A stretch of 64,000 bases of DNA from Paenibacillus oralis (GTDB lineage Bacteria; Bacillota; Bacilli; Paenibacillales; Paenibacillaceae). The stretch spans positions 3,430,304 to 3,494,303 of the forward strand of contig NZ_RRCN01000001.1 in the NCBI RefSeq assembly GCF_003863965.1. The letters are read 5' to 3'. Numbering within the stretch: the first letter of the stretch is position 1; each line of letters opens with the position of its first letter. The position numbers were made by a program, and so were the translations under genes. Positions 18,362-26,930 of this stretch are shown piece after piece. The notes beneath the pieces are model-generated. The model did not search any database, had not been told where the DNA came from, and saw nothing but the letters and a program-made list of their open reading frames with translations.

Positions 18362-19470
18362 CCGGCGGCGGATTTGGCGGAGAAACCGGCCAAGGCGGCC
18401 AAGCCGGACAAGGCCGATCCGGCGCGCAAGCTGGAACCGCCGGCCGGCCCGCCCTTGCCTTTACCCCGGTCTATGCGGCGTACGGGGCGCTGTTCGGCCT
18501 GCTGGTGCTGGGCTACCCGGTTGCGGCCCGGTATTTGGCCGGGGAGGTGTTCGGCCCGCCCCTCTGGCTGCCCGTGTCCTTTGCCGCCGCGATGCTCATG
18601 GCGGCCGTCTCCTTCGCCCTGGTCCTGAGAGCCAGAGCAGCGGCCGCGATCCAAGCGGCCTTCGACATTGTGGACGCGGCGATCGGCGGCCGGCAGCGGC
18701 TCACCGGCTACGAGGAAACAAATCTTTCCGCGCTGGAAAACAAAGTGTTCCGCTATGTCGAGCTGACCCGGGCGCGCGAACGGCAAATCGAAACGGAACG
18801 GAGCAAGATTAAAACGCTGATCTCCGACATTTCGCACCAGACGAAAACGCCGCTTTCAAGCATCAGACTGTACAGCGAACTGCTGGAAGAAGTCCCGGAT
18901 TTGCACGAGGATGCCCGTCAGTACGCGGCTCAGATCAAGCTCCAATCCGTGAAGCTGGACTGGCTGATCGGCTCGCTGGTCAAAATGTCCCGGCTGGAGG
19001 CGGGCATGATCTCGCTGCAAACCGCTGTGTCCCCGGTGATCCCCACGATTACGCAATCCGTATCGCATGTTTATGCGGCGGCGGAGCGCAAAGGCGTCGA
19101 GATCGCGATTGACTGCGATCCGGGTGCCGCGGCGAAGCACGATCCGAAATGGACCGCGGAGGCGCTTTTCAACTTGCTGGAGAATGCGGTCAAATACAGC
19201 GAGCCCGGCAGCGGCGTGCATATTTCGGTTCAGGCGGGCGAAATGTTCGCCCGCATCGATGTCGCCGACCGGGGCATCGGCATCGCGGAGAGCGAATGGA
19301 ACGATATTTTTAAACGCTTTTACCGCAGCAAGCAAGCGGCGGGGCATGAAGGCGTCGGGATCGGCCTGTATCTGGCCAGGGAGATCGTTACCGCTCAGGG
19401 CGGGTACATCAAGGTGTCGTCCAAGCTGGGAGAAGGAGCGGTGTTCTCCGTTTTTTTGCCCGTGATTTAA
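18358..19470 (+). CDS. Sensor histidine kinase with very short extracellular loop
   Basis: This is a 370-residue kinase. The ATG overlaps the regulator stop. The first 35 residues are Gly/Gln/Ala-rich and unusual. Two membrane helices (about 37-58 and 69-90) are joined by only about ten residues, so signal input is probably within the membrane or through a partner, as in intramembrane-sensing kinases. The HisKA phospho-acceptor is His160 in SDISHQTKTPLSS, followed by N-box NLLENAVKY and G-boxes DRGIGIAE and GVGIGLYLA. The ABC exporter downstream is the likely partner, as in BceS-BceAB modules. Confidence 0.9.
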   Translation: MTGGGFGGETGQGGQAGQGRSGAQAGTAGRPALAFTPVYAAYGALFGLLVLGYPVAARYLAGEVFGPPLWLPVSFAAAMLMAAVSFALVLRARAAAAIQAAFDIVDAAIGGRQRLTGYEETNLSALENKVFRYVELTRARERQIETERSKIKTLISDISHQTKTPLSSIRLYSELLEEVPDLHEDARQYAAQIKLQSVKLDWLIGSLVKMSRLEAGMISLQTAVSPVIPTITQSVSHVYAAAERKGVEIAIDCDPGAAAKHDPKWTAEALFNLLENAVKYSEPGSGVHISVQAGEMFARIDVADRGIGIAESEWNDIFKRFYRSKQAAGHEGVGIGLYLAREIVTAQGGYIKVSSKLGEGAVFSVFLPVI

Positions 19471-19532
19471 GGAATCTGTCGAACATGTTATTTTTCGGAC
19501 ACCCGGGAGTCAGATTGATCTGCTACATTTAG

Positions 19533-19558
19533 TCCTGTACGAGCGTACAGGATTTTTT
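19533..19558 (+). terminator. Hairpin with T-run between kinase and ABC genes
   Basis: TCCTGTACG and CGTACAGGA form a tight perfect inverted repeat (2-base centre) followed by TTTTTT, ending just before the GGGAGG of the ATPase gene. It reads as an intrinsic terminator or attenuator, but its palindromic nature would also fit an operator. Confidence 0.6.
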
Positions 19559-19579
19559 AACGGGAGGTAGTAAAAGGAC

Positions 19580-20284
19580 ATGCCGATTCTGCAAATCGAG
19601 CAGCTCAAAAAATATTACGGTCAAGGGAACAACGTCGTGAAGGCGCTGGACGGAATCGATCTAAGCGTCGAAAAAGGCGAATTTGTCGCAATCGTCGGCA
19701 CGAGCGGCAGCGGAAAAAGCACCCTGCTCCATATGTTGGGAGGGTTGGACCGCGCATCCGAAGGCAAGGCGTACGTCGACGGAAACGATATTTTTGCGAT
19801 GAATGACGAGAAACTGACGATCTTTCGGCGCCGCTCGGTCGGCTTTGTGTTTCAGAGCTACAATCTGATCCCGATCCTGAATTCTTACGAAAATATCGTG
19901 CTGCCGATCGAACTGGACGGAGCCCGTGTAGACAAGGAGTATGTGGATCAGGTCATCGGCGCGCTTGGCCTTGGCGATAAGGTGAACAATCTGCCGGCGA
20001 ATCTGTCCGGCGGGCAGCAGCAGCGGGTGGCGATTGCCAGAGCGCTGGCGACTAAGCCTGCGATCATACTCGCGGACGAGCCGACCGGAAATCTGGACAG
20101 CAAAACAAGCCAGGAAGTGATGATCCTGTTGAAGCAGATGAGCGAGCGGTTCAATCAGACGATCGTGATGATTACCCATAATGAAGAGATCGCGCTCACC
20201 GCCGACAGGATCGTGCGGATCGAAGATGGCCGTATCGTCGGCCGTTCCGGCCGCGCCGAAGGGCAGGAGGAGGGTTCGAGATGA
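19580..20284 (+). CDS. ABC transporter ATP-binding protein (MacB/BceA type)
   Basis: This is a 234-residue ATPase of the LolD/MacB/BceA group. Walker A is GTSGSGKST, the signature is [15 protein letters not shown], Walker B is IILADEPTGNLD, and the H-loop is MITHNEE. GGGAGG lies just upstream of the ATG. The stop overlaps the ATG of the FtsX-type permease (ATGA), so the two are coupled. With the two-component genes upstream, it probably exports or displaces a peptide or envelope-active compound; the exact substrate is not readable. Confidence 0.93.
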   Translation: MPILQIEQLKKYYGQGNNVVKALDGIDLSVEKGEFVAIVGTSGSGKSTLLHMLGGLDRASEGKAYVDGNDIFAMNDEKLTIFRRRSVGFVFQSYNLIPILNSYENIVLPIELDGARVDKEYVDQVIGALGLGDKVNNLPANLSGGQQQRVAIARALATKPAIILADEPTGNLDSKTSQEVMILLKQMSERFNQTIVMITHNEEIALTADRIVRIEDGRIVGRSGRAEGQEEGSR

Positions 20285-22803
20285 TGGCGGCGAACAACCG
20301 TAAAGCGGTCGCCCGCATCGCAAGGCGAAGCCTGAAGGCCAATCGGCCGCGCAATCTGATCATTATCAGCGCCATCGTGCTAACGACGCTGCTGCTCACC
20401 TCCGTGTTTACGATGGCCTTCAGCCTTAATGAATCGATGCAGTTGACGAAAATGAAAACGTCCGGCGGCGATTTTCACGGCAGCTTCAAATATTTGAAGC
20501 CCGAGGAGGCGGACCGGCTCCTGAAGCACCCGTCCATCAAGGAGTACGGCAAATCCGTGGTGGTCGGATGGGCAACGAGCGATGTGTTTCGCGGCACCGA
20601 GCTGGAAATTAACCATATCGACGAAAATGAGGCCAAGCACAGCTTCATCCGATTTACGCAGGGCGGCTTGCCAAAGGAAGAGAACGGGATCGCCATGAGC
20701 ACCTGGGTGCTCGATTTGCTGGGCGTGCCCCGCGAATTGGGCGCCAAGGTCCGGCTCAATTTGGATATCGACGGCAAGGCTGTTTCCAAGGAGTTCGTGT
20801 TGTCGGGGTATTTTCCGGCGGACCGCAACTTGTCGATGTCGGGGTTGGCGTTCGTATCGGAGGCGTTTGTCCAGCGGAATATTGCACAGATCGACCCCGA
20901 GCGGTCGCGGCTAAGCGGCAGTTATGTCAATACGATCCGGCTGGACGTCATGTTCGGCAATTCCTGGGACATCGAGAAGAAGGTGCAACAGGTGCTGTCC
21001 GACACCGGGCTGGATGTCCCTTACGGAGTCAACTGGGCCTACACCAGTGTAGCTATGAATGAGGACCCGATGAATGTGGTTCCGTTCGTCATCCTGATCT
21101 TGATTATTATGTTCAGCGGATATCTGCTGATCTACAATATTTTTCATATTTCCGTCGTGCGGGACATTAAATTTTACGGGCTCCTGAAAACGATCGGGAC
21201 CACCCCGCGGCAGATCGGAAGGGTTATTTCCATCCAGGCGAACCGGCTTTATTTGGCGGGTCTTCCGGTCGGGCTGGCTTTGGGCTACGGAGCCGGCGTA
21301 TGGCTGATGCCGCTGCTGCTGCGTTTGTCCGATGGGACGGAGACCGTTAATTCGGCCAACCCGCTGATTTTCCTCGGGGCCGCTATTTTCGCTTATTTGA
21401 CGGTACGGATCGCCGCCAGCAAACCGGGGCGGACCGCGGCGCGGATTTCGCCGGTCGAGGCCGTGAAATTTTCCGGAATCGTCGGCGGGGGCGCTGGCCG
21501 AAAAATCAAACGCTCGCTGCATGGAGCCAAGCTGTCCAGGATGTCGTTTGCGAATCTGTTCCGGCACAAAAAGAAGCTGTTGCTTATGCTGGCTTCATTG
21601 TCGTTAAGCATTATTTTGTTCAGCGCGATTTATACGGTCATCTCTTCGTTTAGCGTTAACAAGTACTTGACCACTTATATTTCGGGAGACTTTGTCGTCA
21701 AAGATGATGCCGGAGGCCGGGGCGGCGTGCCTGAGCCGGATACCGCCGCGCTTACGGAAGAGGTTTGCCGGAAGTTAAGTCAAATCGATGGCGTCACCGG
21801 CTTGGATAAAGTGTACTATAGCGCTGACAGGCTTAAAATGAGCGAGTCGATCCGGCGGACCTTGGAACCGCTGGCGAAGGGGGAAGACCCCGGGCAGCCC
21901 GTGTTCACTACGCTTCTGAAAAACGGAGCTGTCCCGCTGCAGTTCCATGGCATAGGCCAAGGATGGTACGATGTGCTCGACAAACGCGAGATCGCCTCCG
22001 GTGCGTTTGACCCCGTCAAGTTCGATTCCGGGAATTATGTTCTCGTTACGGAAGCGGTGCTGGGTCCGGATCAATATGCGAGCTATTATCGGCCGGGAGA
22101 CCGGATTAAGCCGGACGGCATGAAGAAAAGCTATGAGGTTATGGCGGTGCTGAAATCGGGCGCGCTGTATGCGGCGGGAACGCAGTTTTATATGACGGGC
22201 GGCTTTAATGCGTTCTGGCCGGCGGACGAACTCGTGAAGTCCGTGAAAAATCCGATCATTTTATCAGCGACCCTGCACGCAGATCCGGCCAAGCTCGGTG
22301 AAGTGGAGGCGGCGGTAAAATCCATCGCGGCGTCCGGTCCAAGCCTGATCGTGAAATCCCGGGAGGAGTACAAACAGGAGATGCAAGGCTTTATCCGCAT
22401 CTTCCAAACGATCGGCTACAGCCTGAGCTTTGTGATCGCCCTGATCGGGATTTTGAACTACATCAATACGGTGATCACCGGCATGATTTCCCGCCGCAAT
22501 GAATTCGCCATTTTGGAGAGTGTCGGCATGACCCGAAAACAACTGAAGAAAATGCTTTTGTTTGAAGGGCTCTACAGTGTATTATTGACGAGCCTGATCG
22601 TGGGCACGGCGGGGATGGGATTGACGTATGCGGTAGCCAAGGGAGTTGCAGATAATATCGCGTTTGCGGAATTTCGGTTGAGCCCGCTGCCGATGGCCGC
22701 CGCGGTGCCGCTGCTCGTCGCGATCGCTTTGATCGTTACGCTGGCCGCCTACCGCCGGATGTCCAGGGCGACGATCGTGGAAAGGCTGCGGGAAGCGGAG
22801 TAA
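20281..22803 (+). CDS. FtsX/MacB-type ABC permease, 840 residues
   Basis: This is a large duplicated permease with one helix at about residues 20-42, an extracytoplasmic domain of some 220 residues, three helices (265-385), another helix (about 430), a second extracytoplasmic domain of about 250 residues and three C-terminal helices (715-830). FtsX-like cores appear in both halves, for example ISVVRDIKFYGLLKTIGTT and RRNEFAILESVGMTRKQL. The two large external domains make it unlike the roughly 650-residue BceB, which has one; it is closer to the eight-helix COG0577 permeases. It forms a unit with the ATPase and is probably controlled by the adjacent two-component system. Confidence 0.9.
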   Translation: MMAANNRKAVARIARRSLKANRPRNLIIISAIVLTTLLLTSVFTMAFSLNESMQLTKMKTSGGDFHGSFKYLKPEEADRLLKHPSIKEYGKSVVVGWATSDVFRGTELEINHIDENEAKHSFIRFTQGGLPKEENGIAMSTWVLDLLGVPRELGAKVRLNLDIDGKAVSKEFVLSGYFPADRNLSMSGLAFVSEAFVQRNIAQIDPERSRLSGSYVNTIRLDVMFGNSWDIEKKVQQVLSDTGLDVPYGVNWAYTSVAMNEDPMNVVPFVILILIIMFSGYLLIYNIFHISVVRDIKFYGLLKTIGTTPRQIGRVISIQANRLYLAGLPVGLALGYGAGVWLMPLLLRLSDGTETVNSANPLIFLGAAIFAYLTVRIAASKPGRTAARISPVEAVKFSGIVGGGAGRKIKRSLHGAKLSRMSFANLFRHKKKLLLMLASLSLSIILFSAIYTVISSFSVNKYLTTYISGDFVVKDDAGGRGGVPEPDTAALTEEVCRKLSQIDGVTGLDKVYYSADRLKMSESIRRTLEPLAKGEDPGQPVFTTLLKNGAVPLQFHGIGQGWYDVLDKREIASGAFDPVKFDSGNYVLVTEAVLGPDQYASYYRPGDRIKPDGMKKSYEVMAVLKSGALYAAGTQFYMTGGFNAFWPADELVKSVKNPIILSATLHADPAKLGEVEAAVKSIAASGPSLIVKSREEYKQEMQGFIRIFQTIGYSLSFVIALIGILNYINTVITGMISRRNEFAILESVGMTRKQLKKMLLFEGLYSVLLTSLIVGTAGMGLTYAVAKGVADNIAFAEFRLSPLPMAAAVPLLVAIALIVTLAAYRRMSRATIVERLREAE

Positions 22804-22815
22804 AATCGTACAATA

Positions 22816-22888
22816 AAATGCACCCCTACGAGTTCATCGGATAAACGGGACGGGCGTTTTTCCGATGTTTGCTCTATGGGGTGCATTT
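22816..22888. terminator. Long bidirectional terminator hairpin
   Basis: AAATGCACCCC (22816-22826) pairs with GGGGTGCATTT (22878-22888), and an inner CATCGGA pairs with TCCGATG. It lies between the convergent permease and MFS genes. Confidence 0.7.
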
Positions 22889-22941
22889 ATTTGGGAAGGG
22901 ATGCCGTAAGTCGGCTCCTTATTCATAGCCCAAGAGAAAGA

Positions 22942-24339
22942 TCAAGCTTCAAGGGACTCGCGTTTTCTTGCCCCCGGCGCGGAAGCGCTGCGGAGATAAA
23001 CAAACGATGAGCCGAGGGCTAGCAGCGCCATGACCATCAAACCCCAAAAAATGTTGGCATAGGCGGCGGCTTGCGGCAGGCCGTGCTGCCACTCCAAGGC
23101 GCTGGACGCCAAGGCGATGCTGAAGGCGCCGCTGAAAAACTGCAGCAGTTGGAACAGCCCCATGCCCGAACCGATTTGGGACGCGGGCAGGATGCGGGAG
23201 ATCTCGTTGGACACGCTGCTGGAAATAATCGTAAATCCCAGGCTAGTAAGCAAATAAATGAACAGGATGGCGAGCCAGGATTGCCCGCTGAACAGCGCGA
23301 ACAGGATCATGGCGCTTAACATCAGCAGCGGCACAAACCGCAAAATCGCGCCGTTGCCGTGCCGGTCGATGATGGAGCCGACCTTGCGCGAGGCCACCAT
23401 GGCCAGCATCGAGCCGGGAAAAATGATGAGACCGGCATGGCTGGCGCTGAGATGAAAACGGTGCACCAGGATTTGCGGCAGCAGAAACAGTGTGGCGAAG
23501 CTGCACAAATACGAGGCGATTCCCACGAGCGACAAAGTCAGATAAGCGCCGTTGCCAAACAAGGCGGGGGATACGAACGGCTCCCGCGCGCTGCGGACGC
23601 GCCAGACGAACAAGGCGAGCGCAAGTACGCCGAAGACCAGAGCGACCCAGGCGTGTTGGGTCAAAAACAGCAGCAGTCCGGTCGTACCGATGGCGATAAG
23701 TACGGCGCCGGGGGTATCGAAGGTGCCGCGCACCGGTTTCTCCTTCGGTATGTAGAGGAGAAAAAACGGCACCAACAGCAAGGTCAGCGCGGTCACGACA
23801 AACAGGTATCTCCAGCCCCAGTATTCCACGATCGTGCCGCCGGCGACGGGACCAAGCCCCAGGCCTAGCGAAACGGCCGACATAATCAATGCCATCGCCT
23901 TGCCGCGGCGCTGAATCGGCACGTACCGGGTGAGCAGCACCAGCGACAGCGAGACGATCGCCCCGGCGCCGGAAGCCTGGATGACGCGCACGGCGAGCAG
24001 AAACCAGAAACTGGTGCTGAACAGTCCGGCTATGGCGGCAAGCCCCAGCGTCAGCAGCCCGATCGCAAGCAGCCTCCGGATGGGCAGAAAATCCGCAAGC
24101 CGGCTAAACGTAATGGATGAAATGGCAAACATTATAGAATAGCCGGTTACAATCAAGGAGGAAACGGAAGCCGAGAGGCCAAACGTTTCGGTTACGCCGG
24201 GCAGCGCCAGGTTAAACATGGCCGTGTTCATAATGACCAGCACGACGGCGAGTCCGAGCAAAAGCGTCAGCAGCCCTTCTTTCTTTAAAGAGGTTTCGGA
24301 GGAAGGGACCGCGGGAATTTCGGTTGGTACAGCATTCAT
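22942..24339 (-). CDS. MFS multidrug-type exporter (DHA2-like)
   Basis: This is a polytopic membrane protein of about 465 residues with many hydrophobic helices (apparently 14), including motif-A-like FSRLADFLPIRRLLAIG and motif-C-like MSAVSLGLGLGPVAGGTI, typical of drug-proton antiporters of the DHA2 group. The start is placed at ATG 24339; the frame is open to 24408, but those residues are polar and unlike the family. A divergent ArsR-type regulator gene lies 169 bases away and is the likely repressor. The exported compound is unknown. Confidence 0.88.
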   Translation of the reverse strand: MNAVPTEIPAVPSSETSLKKEGLLTLLLGLAVVLVIMNTAMFNLALPGVTETFGLSASVSSLIVTGYSIMFAISSITFSRLADFLPIRRLLAIGLLTLGLAAIAGLFSTSFWFLLAVRVIQASGAGAIVSLSLVLLTRYVPIQRRGKAMALIMSAVSLGLGLGPVAGGTIVEYWGWRYLFVVTALTLLLVPFFLLYIPKEKPVRGTFDTPGAVLIAIGTTGLLLFLTQHAWVALVFGVLALALFVWRVRSAREPFVSPALFGNGAYLTLSLVGIASYLCSFATLFLLPQILVHRFHLSASHAGLIIFPGSMLAMVASRKVGSIIDRHGNGAILRFVPLLMLSAMILFALFSGQSWLAILFIYLLTSLGFTIISSSVSNEISRILPASQIGSGMGLFQLLQFFSGAFSIALASSALEWQHGLPQAAAYANIFWGLMVMALLALGSSFVYLRSASAPGARKRESLEA

Positions 24340-24508
24340 GCATTTCACCCACTCTTTATTTGTTTTATTGTTCGATTGTAATCGAACGTTTGAAATATAG
24401 CATGCCATCGTTTAAAATGCAATTAGGGAACCGCTGAATGAATAAAATTTTTTTTATGTGATTTTTAATTGATGACAGATAAATATTATGCACAAAGGGG
24501 TTTTTTCG

Positions 24509-24856
24509 ATGAAGGTGCTGTATCATCCGGCCCGGGAAGAGATTCAGTTGTCTTCCGTACTGTATGCCCTTAGCGATCCCGTCCGGTTAAGCGTCGTTGC
24601 CGAAATCCGCAAAAAGGGCGAACGGCCGTGCAACTGCTTTGACGTGCCGGTGGCCAAATCGACGTTGTCCCACCATGCCCGGACGCTGCGCGAGGCGGGG
24701 GTTGTATTTACGCGCGTTCAGGGGACGCAGCGCATTCTGTCGCTGCGTGAGGAGGACCTGGAGTACCGTTTTCCCGGACTGCTTGATTCGATACTGAAGG
24801 CTTACGAAAGCTCAAATGGTGGAATTGGAATAAAGCTGTCCGAAGCGGACCGCTAA
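24509..24856 (+). CDS. ArsR-family winged-helix regulator
   Basis: This is a 115-residue winged-helix protein: [13 protein letters not shown] (helix 2 region), then [19 protein letters not shown] (recognition helix) and a beta wing. The start at ATG 24509 has AAAGGGG eight bases upstream; an in-frame ATG at 24488 lacks such a site. The CNCFD segment before the recognition helix holds two cysteines, but no canonical ArsR metal-binding ELCVCDL motif is present, so metal sensing should not be assumed. Divergence from the MFS exporter suggests it controls that gene. Confidence 0.88.
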   Translation: MKVLYHPAREEIQLSSVLYALSDPVRLSVVAEIRKKGERPCNCFDVPVAKSTLSHHARTLREAGVVFTRVQGTQRILSLREEDLEYRFPGLLDSILKAYESSNGGIGIKLSEADR

Positions 24857-24866
24857 ATTAGCTGAA

Positions 24867-24989
24867 ATGGCAAGGGGAGAGGACCAGGATATCGCCAACG
24901 CCGTGGCCTTCCTCGCTTCCGATTTGGCCGGCTTTATTACGGGCGCGTACATACCGGTCAGCGGCGGCAATGTGATGCCGGCGATTTAA
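24867..24989 (+). pseudogene. 3' remnant of a short-chain dehydrogenase (SDR) gene
   Basis: Forty codons read [19 protein letters not shown] and then PVSGGN, the classical C-terminal end of FabG-like SDR oxidoreductases. The Rossmann motif and catalytic Ser-Tyr-Lys are absent, since the sequence upstream is the ArsR gene. This is a decayed fragment starting right after the ArsR stop, probably left by a deletion or by insertion of the MFS-ArsR pair. Confidence 0.8.
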
Positions 24990-25040
24990 TCGGCTGTTCG
25001 TCCCCACTCCATTTTCACGCCAAACCTCCGCCTGCCGGGA

Positions 25041-25186
25041 AATAGAGGTATTTTATGCCGTTATTTTATGAGTTCTCCCCTTTCTACGCAAAATAAATCC
25101 TATATTTTAAAATAGCGGTAAAAAATTCTCTTATTTTCGCTCCACGCCCTTTTTTGGCGAACATAAGGCCTTTTTTTACCGCTATT
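25041..25186. repeat. Family A four-unit intergenic element, copy A3
   Basis: The units are plus (25041-25068), a degenerate minus (about 25087-25114), plus (25111-25138) and minus (25159-25186). The last two create a perfect 16-bp inverted repeat, AAATAGCGGTAAAAAA against TTTTTTACCGCTATTT. The copy is more compact than the others because its two pairs abut. Confidence 0.75.
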
Positions 25187-25278
25187 TCTATGAACTCCAC
25201 AAAAACGCAGGCCGTGTGTTTCCCCTCATACCCTCCAATAGCTCGGAAAGCCTTTCTTGTAATAGATAATATAAAGTG

Positions 25279-25307
25279 GTGACACAGATAAAAACGTAGT
25301 CTATAAT
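25279..25307 (+). promoter_or_regulatory. SigA-type promoter of the methionine importer operon
   Basis: GTGACA (25279-25284) and TATAAT (25302-25307) are 17 bp apart. The leader of about 50 bases is too short for an S-box or T-box, and none was seen. Confidence 0.7.
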
Positions 25308-25360
25308 CAGAAGGTGAAAAACATGTATAACAGCTATTTTAAATAACTAGTACAGAAAGC

Positions 25361-26152
25361 TTGGCCCAAAGAAAGGGGGAGGGGCCTATCATCACCCTGG
25401 AGCATGTGAGCAAAACATACCGGTTACCGGACGGTCAGCTGGAAGCGGTGAAGGACGTGTCTCTTCACGTCGAGAAGGGGACGGTGCATGGCATCATCGG
25501 GGCGAGCGGGGCCGGTAAATCGACGCTGCTGCGGATGATGAACGCTTTGGAGCTGCCCGATCATGGGAAAATTACCGTCATTGGGCGGGAACTGACGACC
25601 CTCCCGGAAGCGGAATTGCGAAAGCTGCGCCAATCGATCGGGATGATTTTTCAGCAGTTTCATCTGCTGAACAACCGGACGGTCAGCGGCAACGTATCGG
25701 TGCCGCTCGAATTGGCGGGGGCGGCAAGACGCGAGCGCGCCGAGCGAGTGAGGGAATGCCTGCGGTTCGTCGGCCTGCCGGACAAGGCGAAGCAGTACCC
25801 ATCGGCCTTAAGCGGCGGCCAAAAACAGCGGGTGGCGATCGCCCGGGCGCTGGCGAACCGGCCGGACGTGCTGCTCTGCGATGAACCAACCTCTGCGCTT
25901 GATCCGCGGACGACAGCGGAAATTCTGGAGGTGCTTATGCACATCCGTGACACCCTTGGCGTAACGATCGTGATCGTGACCCATGAGATGGAGGTCGTCA
26001 AAAGCATCTGCGACACCGTGTCCGTGATGGAGAACGGAAAGCTTTCGGATACGTTTCGTATGCAGCAGCGCCGGGGCGCGGCGGACATGTCTGCGTTTAC
26101 GATGTCCTACCGGGAGCAACTGCTCGGGGAAACGGAGGGTCGCCATGATTGA
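25361..26152 (+). CDS. metN: Methionine-type ABC importer, ATP-binding protein
   Basis: This ATPase belongs to the methionine uptake family, with Walker A GASGAGKST, signature [15 protein letters not shown], Walker [13 protein letters not shown] and H-loop IVTHEMEVV. It is about 80 residues shorter than full MetN, ending without a complete C-terminal ACT-like regulatory domain. The start is uncertain: TTG at 25361 lacks a good ribosome site, whereas a strong AGGGGGAGG (25374-25382) stands just before two ATC codons at 25388 and 25391 where the conserved domain begins. It overlaps metI by eight bases. Confidence 0.85.
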   Translation: MAQRKGEGPIITLEHVSKTYRLPDGQLEAVKDVSLHVEKGTVHGIIGASGAGKSTLLRMMNALELPDHGKITVIGRELTTLPEAELRKLRQSIGMIFQQFHLLNNRTVSGNVSVPLELAGAARRERAERVRECLRFVGLPDKAKQYPSALSGGQKQRVAIARALANRPDVLLCDEPTSALDPRTTAEILEVLMHIRDTLGVTIVIVTHEMEVVKSICDTVSVMENGKLSDTFRMQQRRGAADMSAFTMSYREQLLGETEGRHD

Positions 26153-26825
26153 TTTTACCGCGATGTGGCACGATGTGCTGCAATACCGCGCCCAGATCGG
26201 GGAAGCGATCGGCGAGACTTTTATGATGGTCGGCATCTCGCTGGCCGCGGCCATTCTGCTCGGATTTCCGCTTGGCACGCTGATGTACCTGACCGGCAAA
26301 GGGCAGCTGTATGAACATCGCGGCTGGTCGGCCGTCCTGAACAGTGCCGTGAACATTATCCGCTCTTTTCCGTTTTTGCTGCTGGTCGTGTTTATGATTC
26401 CGCTCACCCGCCTGATCGTGGGCACCGCGATCGGCACGCTGGCCGCCTCCGTTCCGCTCGCGATCGTGGCGGTTGCGATTTATTCGCGGTTCGTGGAGCA
26501 GTCGCTGCTGGAGGTGCCGCGTGGCGTGATGGAGGCGGCGCGGGCGATGGGGGCCTCAAAGCTGGCTATCATTTTTAAATTTTTACTGGTGGAAGCCCGT
26601 TCCGGTCTGGTGCTTGGACTGACCTCCTCGACGATCAGCTTTATTTCTTACTCGACGGTCATGGGGGTAGTCGGCGGCGGCGGGGTCGGCGATTTTGCCA
26701 TCCGCTACGGCTACCAGCGCTTCGAAACGGAGCTGATGGTTGCCGTCATCGTGCTGATGATTATTTTGGTGCAGGGCATTCAGTTTGCGGGAAATGCGAT
26801 TTCCCGGCGTTTGGACAAGCGCTAA
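26145..26825 (+). CDS. metI: Methionine-type ABC importer, permease
   Basis: This is a 226-residue permease with five membrane helices and the conserved loop VPRGVMEAARAMGASKLAII, where MetI proteins contact the ATPase. SYSTVMGVVGGGGVGDFA near the C-terminus is the family signature. It is translated from an ATG inside the end of metN and followed after 105 bases by the binding lipoprotein. MetI relatives carry L- or D-methionine; other amino acids are possible for divergent members. Confidence 0.92.
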   Translation: MIDFTAMWHDVLQYRAQIGEAIGETFMMVGISLAAAILLGFPLGTLMYLTGKGQLYEHRGWSAVLNSAVNIIRSFPFLLLVVFMIPLTRLIVGTAIGTLAASVPLAIVAVAIYSRFVEQSLLEVPRGVMEAARAMGASKLAIIFKFLLVEARSGLVLGLTSSTISFISYSTVMGVVGGGGVGDFAIRYGYQRFETELMVAVIVLMIILVQGIQFAGNAISRRLDKR

Positions 26826-26930
26826 GTTTTTTCGCGGGGAAGCCTGGATTTACTTGTAGTGTTAAACACTAACGGGTCCCAAAAGAGCAATGAAGACAAA
26901 TAGCATGAGGGTTGAAGGGGGATTTTTTTC

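Noticed and set aside
25187..25360. S-box or T-box leader for the methionine importer
   Set aside because: The leader after the predicted promoter is about 50 bases and contains none of the conserved segments.
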